From NCBI GenBank assembly GCA_936450465.1, contig OW388293.1:28959860-29023859 (forward strand): DNA of 64,000 nt. The letters are read 5' to 3'. Positions 1 through 9,238 of the stretch are shown here, one piece after another. A program made the translations under genes and the position numbers. Below the pieces are notes generated by a model, which was not told the DNA's origin, searched no databases, and saw only the letters and a program-made list of their open reading frames with translations. The DNA comes from Gibbula magus. Its lineage: Eukaryota; Mollusca; Gastropoda; Trochida; Trochidae. How positions within the stretch are numbered: position 1 is the stretch's first letter; each line of letters begins with the position of its first letter.

Positions 1-354
1 TCTTTATATGTAATGATTATCAGTGTGCTCTGTTTGACAGCAGTAAGATAAAGTACGTAAAGTAAGTAAAGTAGTTTCTGCATAACAATCCATCTCCTTT
101 AAATCATTTGAGAAACAAGCCACATTGAATCAACAATTCAACCGCATTTACTTTTTTAACAAAAGATTATATTTATATATATATATTTAGAGCACGGTCA
201 AATGCTTTCGTCCAATCATATGATTGTATTTTGGTCACGTTGAGTACATTTATATCCCGATAGATGTACGGTTGTCTGGTTGCGTTCGGGTATCATGCTC
301 ATAAAACTGGTTCACAGACTTCCATAAAAACAACAAACAATGTCATCTGATTGT

Positions 355-360
355 TTTATT
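355..360 (-). terminator. Polyadenylation signal candidate for the possible small gene
   Basis: AATAAA on the minus strand, about 115 nt downstream of the predicted stop at 473. Confidence 0.25.
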
Positions 361-472
361 TATGTGGATAATTCATTAATATACATACAATTAAATACTT
401 ATTACATTGACACATGATATGGTGTGTTCCCTTTCCGAAAGGAAATAGTCGCTTCCGTCGATGGGGGGTCTT

Positions 473-1045
473 CTATGTTAAGGAGCTTGATATTCCTAAA
501 AATAATAATAAAAGCATGTAAATAAAGCAAGTAATGGGAGGTCAATTGGGATTTTTCAAGTGTATTTCATTATATCACGAGTAAGGGAAACAATGACAAG
601 CATCAAACCATGTTACCAATGTTTTATATATTTTCAACCGCGATATAAAACATAATATTCAGCAGTTATATAGAACGACATAAAAAATGAGAAGAAAGTG
701 ATATAAAATTACCTTCTTTCCAATACGACATTACATCCCTTCCCATAGACAGTTTAAGTATTATTTCGTTGCTGCAGTAAGCTGAAATAATTTATATGCA
801 ATATAGGTGGGATGCACAATAGCATATGCAACAATAGATATTACAACTCGCATATTGATAAATACAGCTCAACAAACAACTAAACGTGATGGAAAAATAT
901 TTGAAATACAAATTCAACAAAAATTTAATGAAAATTAGTTTGAATTTTAAAATTACACATTTTAAAAAATAAGGAGTGAAAAAGTAAAGTTACCTTTCAT
1001 GAATGAATAATGTACTTGTCCTTCGACTGTCCATGAAGAAGCCAT
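473..1045 (-). CDS. Possible three-exon small gene, about 47 aa, unknown function
   Basis: I do not recognise this product. Exon 1 (1045-994) begins with ATG in a good context (ACAATGG), codes MASSWTVEGQVHYSFMK and ends at an AAAG|GTAACT donor. Exon 2 (781-713, 69 nt) follows a TTATTTCAG acceptor, codes a piece containing LKLSMGRDVMSYWKE and ends at GAAG|GTAATT. Exon 3 begins at 495 after TTATTATTTTTAG, adds GISSSLT and stops with TAG at 473-475. All three junctions are phase 1, so the frame is kept. A TATAAA lies at 1086-1081, 36-41 nt upstream of the ATG, and AATAAA lies at 360-355, downstream of the stop. The product is short and lacks a clear signal peptide or membrane segment. It lies wholly between the inverted repeats at 187 and 1420, so it may be an element gene rather than a host gene. 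Short exons can match splice signals by chance; RNA evidence is needed. Confidence 0.3.
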
Positions 1046-1080
1046 TGTGTGAACTGATTCATTCTTAAAAACACTCAGAC

Positions 1081-1086
1081 TTTATA
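1081..1086 (-). promoter_or_regulatory. TATA box of the possible small gene
   Basis: TATAAA in the context CCTATAAAGTC on the minus strand. Its distance from the ATG at 1045 allows only a very short 5' leader. It supports the gene model but is weak evidence alone in an AT-rich window. Confidence 0.25.
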
Positions 1087-1421
1087 GGCAATGAAATGTG
1101 TTACTGCTCAATGTTGCTGAATAAAAACGTGCTTAAAGCATGCATGTTCGTGATTCAAGCACGACGCTTATGCTGTAGCACGACTCGTACGCTTTATATA
1201 AAATGTACGCCTCTGGCACCTCGGACAATTTAAGAATTTCAGTGCTCACAGTGCTAATGATGACGTCAATGTCCCTAACATTTGCATATGAAAATGAGAA
1301 ATGTCAATGTTTTGCATGTTGTGTTCGAGAGAATGTTTCCCAAATTTGTTGACAGTTCATTTGAAATATATTCATTTTAAGACATTTTCTTGACGACTCA
1401 AGCATTTGACTGTGCTCTAAG

Positions 1422-1531
1422 ATAGATAGAGAACTCGTAGCAGTACATTATCGGGATATAAATGTACGGGTTTGAGAGGGTTAGGTTAGGTTTATATCCC
1501 GATAATGTACTGCTACTCGTCCTCTATCTAT
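1422..1531. repeat. Long hairpin (41-nt arms, 28-nt loop)
   Basis: Arms at 1422-1462 and 1491-1531 are reverse complements with about four mismatches, sharing TTTATATCCCGATAATGTAC and the outer CTCTATCTAT. The loop contains GGTTAGGTTAGG. A related ACATTTATATCCCGATA occurs alone at 248-264. The hairpin lies directly between the right end of the TIR element and the truncated end of the retrotransposon. It is probably a fold-back MITE or an insertion scar. Confidence 0.7.
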
Positions 1532-1532
1532 T

Positions 1533-1557
1533 ACACACACACACACACACACACACA
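1533..1557. repeat. (AC)n microsatellite
   Basis: About twelve AC units at the point where the retrotransposon-derived reading frame begins. It probably marks the 5' truncation junction. Confidence 0.9.
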
Positions 1558-2517
1558 AAGCAAAGTGATGATACGCTTCCAGATGCCTCTGATCCTGTTG
1601 CTCTTGCCAAGTCGTTTAATGAGTTCTTCAAAGATAAGATCCAAGATATCAGAAAACGCCTATCCTGTTATGCCACGGATCAGCTTCATGATCAGCACTC
1701 TGTGTTCCACGGATCCCCTCTCCTTGAATTTGAACCCTTTACCTTGTCTGAGGTGAGATCACTTATCATGGATTCGAATAAGACTACCTGTGCCTCTGAC
1801 CCAATGCCAACACAGCTTGTTGTCGATCATCTAGACTGTCTACTTCCGGTGATCTCAGACATCATAAACACAAGTATTTCAACTGGAATATTTCCTCGGT
1901 CTTTGAAAAATGCAATAATCAAGCCTCTTATTAAAAACAACAAATTGGACAGCTCAGAACTCAAAAGTTATAGACCTGTATCAAATCTATCCTTTCTCTC
2001 AAAACTCATTGAGAAGGCCGTGGCTAAGAGGCTGAAGCAACATCTCTCATCACATGACATACTCAATAGATTCCAGTCGGCATATCGACAACACCATTCC
2101 ACAGAAACTCTGCTCCTCAGGTTGATGAATGACTTGAGAAATATTCTTGATTCCGGGAACTTAGTTGCCCTTGTCTTGATTGATTTAAGTGCGGCTTTTG
2201 ACACTGTGGAACACAAACAGCTTTTGGAAATCATGGATTTACAAGTCGGAGTGAGAGGTACTGCTTTGAGATGGGTTCAGTCTTATCTCAGTAGTCGTTG
2301 CCAAGAGGTGTCAGTTAAGGGTGTTAACTCCTCAAGGCTAGAGTTAGAGTGCGGAGTCCCTCAAGGGTCGGTACTGGGACCGATTCTATTCCTACTTTAC
2401 GTCAACTCACTACCAGCAGTTATCAACAAGCATGGCTGTGGCCACTATGGGTACGCAGATGACACCCAGCTCACGACTATCCTGAGAAAGAATTCACTAT
2501 CTTCAGACTGTAGATAA
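1558..2517 (+). pseudogene. Reverse transcriptase domain, non-LTR retrotransposon ORF2 (fragment)
   Basis: This frame codes an RT fingers/palm region. It starts in linker sequence (SFNEFFKDKIQDIRKRL), continues through the RT 1-2 region (IIKPLIK, SYRPVSNLSFLSKLIEK), then motif A (LIDLSAAFDTVEH), motif B (GVPQGSVLGPILFLLY) and the catalytic motif C (YADDTQL). All catalytic aspartates are present. The frame ends at TAG/TAA at 2515-2517, just after the palm. Overlapping sequence in the next frame (QTVDNCVSDVKRWM) continues the family protein, so a net 1-nt shift near 2495-2510 broke the ORF. An ATG can be read at 1462, but codons before about 1558 come from the hairpin and the (AC)n tract and are not part of the element. 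Confidence 0.9.
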
Positions 2518-2521
2518 CTGT

Positions 2522-3289
2522 GTGTCTGACGTGAAGAGATGGATGACATCTAGAAAGCTGCAACTCAATGACAGCAAGACGGAACTGCTAATAGCCGGTG
2601 GCCATCGGCAGCGGCAGGGATTAACTGTCTCTAGCGTCAAGATAGCATCATCTGTCATCAAACCCTCTTCTGTTGCTAAAGACTTAGGTGTGTACATAGA
2701 TTCTTCCCTTTCTCTGGATGCCCACATCAACCATCTGTGTAAAGGTTGCCATCACCACCTCAGAACCATCAGCTCCATCCGCCGTTACATCACCACAGAC
2801 TGTGCCCACTCCCTAGTTAGATTTCTAGTGCTTTCTAGACTTGATTATTGCAATAGCCTGCTTGCTGGATTAACCTCTGTACAAGAACAGAAACTTCAGA
2901 AAATTCAAAACTCTGCTGCCCGAATTGTTTGTCTGAAATCGAAACGAGATCACATCACTCCATCTCTCATTTTCCTTCATTGGCTCCCTGTTAAGTACCG
3001 TGTGAATTTCAAGATCTTGTGCCTTGCATATAAATGTCTGAACTGTCAAGCTCCCGACTATCTGTCTGAACTTCTTTCTCAGTACATCCCTGCTAGATCT
3101 CTAAGATCACAAAATCAACACCTACTTGCAGTTCCTAAAGTCAGACTTGTCTCCTATGGCCATAGGACATTTGCCTACACTGCAGCTTCACTTTGGAATG
3201 CACTGCCAGCTGACGTGAAATGTGCCAAATCACTGAACTCTTTTAAATCCCTCTTAAAAACCTATTATTTCTCATTGGCATTCTCTTAG
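2522..3289 (+). pseudogene. Non-LTR retrotransposon ORF2 C-terminal region (thumb and tail)
   Basis: This continues the RT in a shifted frame. It opens with VKRWMTSRKLQLNDSKTE, the usual segment after the YADD box in CR1/L2/jockey-type RTs. It includes DLGVYIDSSLSLDAHI, the conserved SRLDYCNSLL block, ARIVCLKSKRDHITPSL, LHWLPVKYRVNFKI and ASLWNALPADVK. These are hallmark C-terminal motifs of L2/CR1-like elements in animals. It ends at TAG 3287-3289, about 90 nt before the conserved 3' end. No internal stop is present in this part. Confidence 0.9.
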
Positions 3290-3445
3290 ATTGTATTTAC
3301 CTTTAACTTAAGCTCTCTGTATATATTGTGTATAGTTTTTACTGTTTCTTTATTTCTATCTTTGTAGCGCCTTGAGCGAGCATTGCATGCACGGAAGTTG
3401 GCGCATTATAAATACCCACTATTATTATTATATTATATATATATA

Positions 3446-4915
3446 TATTTAGAATCCTGTACACTGTAAGGTCAATTATATTTGTACAGTTTCCAAGGTG
3501 TACAACCTTTTATCATTTTCAATCCTAATCTTTATAACTTAAGCCTCACAAGAGCTCGAGGTTTGTATCAACTCAAACAACCTGTGTTACTCACGGAGGA
3601 ATGAATTTGATCATCAATGATATCAATGAAATTATAATATATCATATTTATGAAAAATGAAGAACGAAACCTTGCAATCGTCTGAAACTTGAAGGAAACA
3701 TGATGCAAACCAAAGATAGATGGAGGTTGAAGCTTTCTTTTCGTTGATCCCTGATATAGAAGGTGCTGTGTCCCCATATCATTATTGTATTTAAACGAAC
3801 AGGGAAGGACCGTCACGACCGTCTGTTGGATGTTGGTATTAATAAGTATTAATTTTACTGGTGTCCATATCTATAATCACGATGCTTACTTTCAGGTATG
3901 TTTACTATAAGGTGAACCTTTTATGTTCAAAAGATTTAGTTCTGGTAATAAGAGGTGTGTTATCATGTTTAATCTTGTACATTCTAGGTATGCATCCGGT
4001 AATATGTCAACTTATGTCAGATGATATTGTACTAGTATTTTTGGTCTGCCATGATCACGTTTACCTCGTAGTTACACATGGGGTGCATATGAAAACTTGA
4101 TGCCTGACACGTCCGATGTATCATCAAATGTCAAATGTCCATCGCTCTGTAAATTTCTCAAGAACCGTAGACAATTTTGTGAACAGACTCCTTGCCAATG
4201 GGGAAGTGTAGGATTGATGACTGTAGAGTTCATACCATAACTGAACTTATATGTGTGTTTTTTTTCTTTAAATCTAAATGCAGTGAAATGTTGTGTACAG
4301 ACGCATTGGCCAATATTATGTAAGTTGTTGATTGTTTTTAATTCTGACTACTTATTCTCGAAAATGAAAATATTCAACCTTCTCTTATATATCAGTTATA
4401 GCTTGATGGGCTACAGAGACTATGTCTCTATTTGTTCTTTATTTGACTAATTGCAACATATACTGTCGGCCAAAAGAAACGCCCACTTCATTATCCTTGC
4501 AAATGCAAAATGAAATAATTTCTGAAATATAATTAATGGTGGTCCCCACGTTATGCTGAAACAATAATTGATATGAAAGTCCTTTGAAATCGTGGAACAA
4601 CTGTGATTCGAGTAAATCACATTTATGAAAACCACGCCTAATGAAGATCGCTATTTCCGGTTGATTCACTTGCAGACCATAACCACGTACATCTGTAGCG
4701 TCATCACCACTTATGCGTGCCTGTATTGTTGCTCGTGATTGTTTGAAACTCTGTTTAAAATGTTTTTCTGCACTGAAATTATTTTCGAGCACTGATTGAA
4801 AACTGAACAAGTCTGTTGTCTCATTTCAACGATAGCAATTCTTTTTACCAGAATCAGTTGAGAAACCTTTTGTAGCAATATTTTGGGGGTTGAGGGGGGA
4901 CATACCCCTGATTTC
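3446..4915. other. No gene recognised
   Basis: AT-rich sequence with short open frames (up to 123 codons on the minus strand, 4439-4810) that show no domain, splice support or codon pattern I recognise. Confidence 0.5.
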
Positions 4916-5053
4916 AGTAAATACATGTATTTCCTAATAATTCTAGTAGATGCGTGTATGTACTGAGTGAAACAGTAATTACGTGTATTTATTAAATTTG
5001 TTAGTAAATACATGTATTTACTAAATTTGTTAATAAATACATGTATTTACTAA
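4916..5053. repeat. Tandem palindromes centred on ACATGT
   Basis: Three palindromic units of the form TTARTAAATA-CATG-TATTTACTAA occur at 4916-4937 (imperfect), 5001-5024 (perfect 24-bp palindrome) and 5030-5053 (near perfect); the last two are about 29 bp apart. The outer TTAGTAA/TTACTAA arms match those of the AAGCTT palindromes at 13-14.2 kb. Confidence 0.7.
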
Positions 5054-5860
5054 TTTCACAGATTTACTGTAACACGTTTTTTTTAGTTATTACGATCTCT
5101 CTAGCCTCAACCGTTAAAGATAGAAAAATGATGGAAAAATTTCAGCTTAGAATATCCAACAAGTTGACATATGATTTGTAAAAATCAGAGAATTTTAAAA
5201 ACAAGTTATGATTAAATTAGGGGGAAAAATCATTTTTTCTTCATGCCACTATGTTTTATTTCAAAACACAATTACATTAATAGAGTTATATTTGAAGGCA
5301 AACATATTATGTTATGAATATAAACTGATAGAAATAAATAAAGAATACTTATACTGTTAAACTTTTCTAGAAGCGTGAAGCACATGTATCTGTATTTTAA
5401 GCCCACCTAGGGGTCCTTCAAAGTTACATTCAAAATTGTATTATTTTTTAAAATTGTAAAACTTATGTTCTTTGTACATGCAATTTAAACATTGACTCTA
5501 AATTTCCATTTTCTTCTAAGATGGTAATATATAAACTCCTTAATACAATTTCTAACCCATTTTGGCATGAAAAATACTCTTGAAAGGGGAAATACACTTT
5601 AATCACATGAAATCTACATGCTCTTATTGCTTATGATCCTTTGCAAATCTGCCTTTCCATCTTTAGTCAAAATAAGCAAAACTGCGAAAAAGTAAAACAA
5701 CTGCATAACAAATTCTTCTTGATATCAAAACTACTGAAAAGCAAACCTGGACATTGGATAACAACTTCTTGTTCTATGCTATGGACCTGAAGATAGTATA
5801 TGTACTATCGCAAGTCTTTCGTTGTCATCCCGTATTATTTAAAGACAATTTTATAAAACT
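5054..5860. other. Non-coding, probably 3' flank of the Toll-like receptor
   Basis: AT-rich, no ORF of note. It lies 3' of the receptor stop codon on the minus strand. An AATAAA-type signal can be read on the minus strand near 5250, so part may be 3' UTR. Confidence 0.4.
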
Positions 5861-6532
5861 CTAACTATAAGTTTGAACAACTAGGGTGTACAAATCATCC
5901 CAAAAAGGATCACACCTTGTCAATCGTCCAGGAACACGTAGTATACAGGATTCATGAACAACTCTCAGGAGACACTCAGGAACCCGGGGGTATTGATCTT
6001 CTGGCAGGAGGAGAATGATCCTGTCTCGGTTCTTGTTGTTCATGCCACTGATGGCCGTACTCATGGTATAGATACCCCATTGGTCCGTCTGGAAGTTCAT
6101 GGTGAAATACAGGAGAACCTTCCACGATTTGTCAATGTTTTGGGTGATATCCTCAGCAGTGTTGCCACCAGGATCCAGATCTCTATCCGGAATAAACAGT
6201 CGTAGGTTTTGTTCTTCCAATATTGGCCGTAAACTGTGGCACACCCATTGGTAGTCATAGTCTGGATAGTAGACATACAGATCCTTTTCATACTGATTGC
6301 GTTGCCTTGGTTCAATTTGTTTGCGAAGAAGATCCATGAAACATTCAATCAGGGATGTCCTGTTTGTTTTCACGAGTAATGTTGTCAGGATGCCACACAC
6401 GAGAAAGGTAAATACACTTACAGAAATGTAAAACAAAGATGGTCCGATGCATTTTCTCCACAGATGTAAAATATGTTCTGTCTCCCTCTTTGTATTGGAG
6501 GCGACTCCATTGGCAAGTAAGCAAGAGAAATT
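5861..6532 (-). CDS. Toll-like receptor, C-terminal part: membrane segment and TIR domain
   Basis: This is the downstream half of the receptor, in the same frame as the ectodomain ORF and directly after its TGA at 6535-6533. Sequence after the stop (NFSCLLANGVASNT...) supplies the rest of the C-terminal cysteine cap. Then comes a hydrophobic membrane helix (FYISVSVFTFLVCGILTTLL), a basic linker, and a cytoplasmic TIR domain of about 140 residues. TIR landmarks are box 1 (EKDLYVYYPDYDYQWV, divergent), box 2 with RDLDPGG, and box 3 with DPFWDDL near the end. TIR domains recruit MyD88-type adaptors to signal to NF-kB. There is no ATG at the head; the piece only makes sense as a continuation of the ectodomain. 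Unless the TGA is read through, edited or an assembly error, this half is not translated. Confidence 0.9.
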   Translation of the reverse strand, partial: NFSCLLANGVASNTKRETEHILHLWRKCIGPSLFYISVSVFTFLVCGILTTLLVKTNRTSLIECFMDLLRKQIEPRQRNQYEKDLYVYYPDYDYQWVCHSLRPILEEQNLRLFIPDRDLDPGGNTAEDITQNIDKSWKVLLYFTMNFQTDQWGIYTMSTAISGMNNKNRDRIILLLPEDQYPRVPECLLRVVHESCILRVPGRLTRCDPFWDDLYTLVVQTYS

Positions 6533-8413
6533 TCAGTTGTTGTCAAGCATTACCTTTGTTTCATGCATCCAGACCAGAAAGTCAAAACTTCCACAACCAC
6601 ATGATAGTAGATTTCTATGTAACTGAAGATGGAATGATCCATTCACATCCTCTGTGCTATATTCAATATTCATCCGTGTAATTCCATCAATATTTCCCAA
6701 AGCATTTGATGACATATCAAGTGACAGCAAATGTGGAGTTGAACCAAAGTCAAATGGAATGGAACTGAATATATTGTTTGACAAATCAAGAAAAATCAAT
6801 GCAGGATTGCTGTCGAAACAATGCAATGGAAGTGATGAAAGTTTATTGTGGCTGAGATAAAGATGTTTTAATTTCTTCAAAGGTGGAAAGAAATGCTTTG
6901 CTTGAAAAACATTTGCTTGTCGAAAAGACAAATATTTCATGAACAAGGTTTCAAGAGAGGGAAAAGAGGCAAAGAATGAATCTTGTAATTGCAGGTTCAT
7001 GTTACCAGAGATATCAAGCTCAATCAGTTGCTCAAGTCCGGTAATTCGCATGTTTACTACTCTTAGTCCAAGAAATGAAGCATTGATGCTATTAAGAGAC
7101 TGTCCATTCTTTATCGTATAATTGTCTAGGATAGAATCAGCACTTCGAGATACAGCACTTAAATTAATATGTTTCAGATTCTTAGGTATGTTGATCACGA
7201 TTTCATGCTTTTGTCCACTTTCATTTAACATTTTGATAAATGCATTTGGCATGTATGCTCTGATTTGGAATGTCTGATATCTGGGTATACGTATTAATTT
7301 CTTAGAAATTTCGTTTACATTTGGACTCCCGAATGCCTTCGCTTGCATTGAAATGTCAAGACTCTGAATGTTATCAAAAGAAGTGGTTGCCAAATAAAAT
7401 TCGAACAAACTAACGATGAAACTATTTAAAGATATATCCAATTTTATTAAACAACGTGAGAAGGGTTTTGACATGAGTGAAAACAGATCTACGTAAATCA
7501 AATTATTCTGTGAGAGAATAATTTGTTCAACACAGATTTGGGCTAAATACTGTAAATCTTTTTCACGAATGACAGCATCTGTTAACCTCGTGTAGCTTGA
7601 AAGAGACGATTTAACATGGACTTTCCGAAAATCAAGCACCCTCATATTTCTACCAACAAACGGGAAGAGAGATTTAAGCACATTTTGAACCCCAATCGGA
7701 GAAGTGAACGGCATTATCAGTTCCTGAAGATTCGATAGAGGTACAAAAGTACCTGCTTCAATTTCAATCAGGTTGCAGTATGTAAGTTTTAGAATTTCTA
7801 GAGACGAATTTGAAAGGAAAACAAACGTTTTATTCAGTAATATCTTGGCATCGCAATCATCACCTCCCAGAACAAGATTCCGTAGAGACTTGAGATGACT
7901 GAAGGAAGGTCCAAAAATAGTTCGACGAAATGAATCAATTTCCAAAGTTTTTAAATTTTTTAAATTATGGAAAATTCTACCTGGGTAAGTATCAGTTGAA
8001 CCTTTGGAGTTTGACCGTAGATCCAACCGTTTTAGGTTTTTCAGATCGTCAAACACAGTTTCCGGATATGACTCATAAGACAGTTTCAGAATATTGTGAG
8101 ACAAATCAAGATGGGCTAACTGGTGGCAACCTTGGAATGCACAAGCTTCCAGTGTCTTAATTTTGTTGGAATTAATTTGTAGGGTTCGTAGCTGCTTGAA
8201 GTTGTTGAAGGAGTTGTTAGGTATGATCTTGATGTCGTTCTCACTCAGATCAATGGATGTAACATTTGGATGAATAGAACTAGGAAGTTTTGTCAAGGCA
8301 AGATTTGAACAGTTTGCATGGAGACCATCTTTGTCCATGGTATAAGTACATTTTGTCTCTGGATCTTCATCTGCAACAACTGAGATCTTTCCACTCACGG
8401 CAATAGTCAGCAT
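6533..8413 (-). CDS. Toll-like receptor, leucine-rich repeat ectodomain, ended by an in-frame TGA
   Basis: About 626 residues from the ATG at 8413. After a short N-terminal Cys region (KCTYTMDKDGLHANCS) come many LRRs of the LxxLxLxxN type (for example LTSIDLSENDIKIIP-like, LAHLDLSHNIL, LKHLYLSHNKLSSLP, LIFLDLSNNIFSSIP). It ends in the start of an LRR C-terminal cap (LLSCGCGSFDFLVW). The architecture is a single-cysteine-cluster Toll-like receptor acting as a surface or endosomal pattern receptor. A TTAAATTTCAG splice acceptor lies just upstream (about 8423), with a stop 5' of it, so the signal peptide may be in an upstream exon; otherwise translation starts at 8413. The TGA at 6535-6533 cuts the cap before the membrane segment. 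As it stands the gene is a pseudogene, a null allele, or encodes a secreted truncated ectodomain. Confidence 0.9.
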   Translation of the reverse strand: MLTIAVSGKISVVADEDPETKCTYTMDKDGLHANCSNLALTKLPSSIHPNVTSIDLSENDIKIIPNNSFNNFKQLRTLQINSNKIKTLEACAFQGCHQLAHLDLSHNILKLSYESYPETVFDDLKNLKRLDLRSNSKGSTDTYPGRIFHNLKNLKTLEIDSFRRTIFGPSFSHLKSLRNLVLGGDDCDAKILLNKTFVFLSNSSLEILKLTYCNLIEIEAGTFVPLSNLQELIMPFTSPIGVQNVLKSLFPFVGRNMRVLDFRKVHVKSSLSSYTRLTDAVIREKDLQYLAQICVEQIILSQNNLIYVDLFSLMSKPFSRCLIKLDISLNSFIVSLFEFYLATTSFDNIQSLDISMQAKAFGSPNVNEISKKLIRIPRYQTFQIRAYMPNAFIKMLNESGQKHEIVINIPKNLKHINLSAVSRSADSILDNYTIKNGQSLNSINASFLGLRVVNMRITGLEQLIELDISGNMNLQLQDSFFASFPSLETLFMKYLSFRQANVFQAKHFFPPLKKLKHLYLSHNKLSSLPLHCFDSNPALIFLDLSNNIFSSIPFDFGSTPHLLSLDMSSNALGNIDGITRMNIEYSTEDVNGSFHLQLHRNLLSCGCGSFDFLVWMHETKVMLDNN

Positions 8414-8416
8414 CAA

Positions 8417-8423
8417 GCAGCCT
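8417..8423 (-). other. Probable splice acceptor of the Toll-like receptor main exon
   Basis: TTTCTACATTAAATTTCAG read on the minus strand directly precedes GCTGCTTGATGCTG. It suggests a separate 5' exon upstream, which I could not identify. Confidence 0.4.
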
Positions 8424-8756
8424 GAAATTTAATGTAGAAATCATACAAAAGTAAGTAAGCACTGGGCTTATATGATCAAATATATGTTATAAAATAATGT
8501 GTATGATAATGTATTTGCGCTAAATGGTGAAAGACAGAGAATCAATATGTGAAAAATTTCCTCATCACTGTGAATGTATCACAGAAGTTCAACAGTCGCT
8601 AGATCACTGTGGTCAAATTCATTTGTCGCCATAGCTCAACTGGGCCAATTAAATAAACATATATATGAAATACCAGATGAAAGATGGAAGTATAAACATA
8701 ATATGTGTATACGGTGTATTATTACTTATCTCTAACCTTGAGACAGGGTAGACTTT

Positions 8757-9238
8757 TAAAAGGTACATCCTGTGTCGTTTGGGGTCACATGTGTAGTGTA
8801 ATAAATCGAGTAGTACTGACTGTTGCTGAAAATTACCATTTTGATCATAGCCGATTCAGTATACTGACGATATAAAGGTAAAGGTGTCGATTTATGATCG
8901 AAAACCGGACAATGCACCTCGTGTGGAGGGCGTCAAATAGTCAAACGTTATTTTGGAAACTTATTTACAACAGACTAAAAGAAAACTTGAAGTTGATCAT
9001 GTTTAATAGGTCTTATCTCATCTTTGCATGTAAATGGAACGTGTAGTTTCGGTTTTGGCACAAGTATAATGATGTTGCTCGATTTTAATTGGAAAGTAGT
9101 AATTATTTTTTATTTGACAATTGGAGATGAATATGCAATGCAAATTGAGTGAAATCATTTAAACTGATATCAGCACATATGGTATGTTGGCATGTTAGCC
9201 AAATAAAATGTTATGAAACACAATGGATGCACCTTTAA
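8757..9238 (+). mobile_element. MITE-B, copy 1 (about 480 bp)
   Basis: The ends are inverted: TTAAAAGGTACATCC at the left and GGATGCACCTTTAA at the right. The body contains GTTTGGGGTCACAT, GACTGTTGCTGAAAA, GATCATGTTTAATAGGTC and GTGTAGTTTCGG, all shared with the copies at 19820, 27645 and 31493. It has no coding capacity. Confidence 0.85.

Larger units (their letters stand above)
187..1420. mobile_element. TIR-bounded element (non-autonomous DNA transposon candidate)
   Basis: The left end (from 187) and the reverse complement of the right end (to 1420) share a 21-nt terminal inverted repeat beginning TTAGAGCAC and ending TCAAATGCTT, with one G/A mismatch. A looser match follows on both sides (TCGTC). 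No target-site duplication is clear because the left flank is an AT microsatellite. No transposase is visible. The inside holds the possible small spliced gene described next. The inverted repeat is seen directly; calling it a transposon is inference. Confidence 0.45.
1558..3445 (+). mobile_element. 5'-truncated L2/CR1-like non-LTR retrotransposon
   Basis: The element keeps the linker, reverse transcriptase and C-terminal region of ORF2, a short 3' UTR, and a 3' end reading GCGCCTTGAGCG ... GCGCATTATAAATA followed by an ATT/AT-rich simple tail to about 3445. That 3' end (GCGC-TATAAATA with a short tandem tail) is typical of the L2/CR1 group. The apurinic endonuclease domain and ORF1 are missing, and the element starts at an (AC)n tract. 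One net frameshift near 2500 separates the RT from the C-terminal part. It is therefore dead for autonomous movement. Confidence 0.85.

Noticed and set aside
4439..4810. 123-codon minus-strand frame
   Set aside because: Basic composition and no domain recognised; length is not remarkable in this window.
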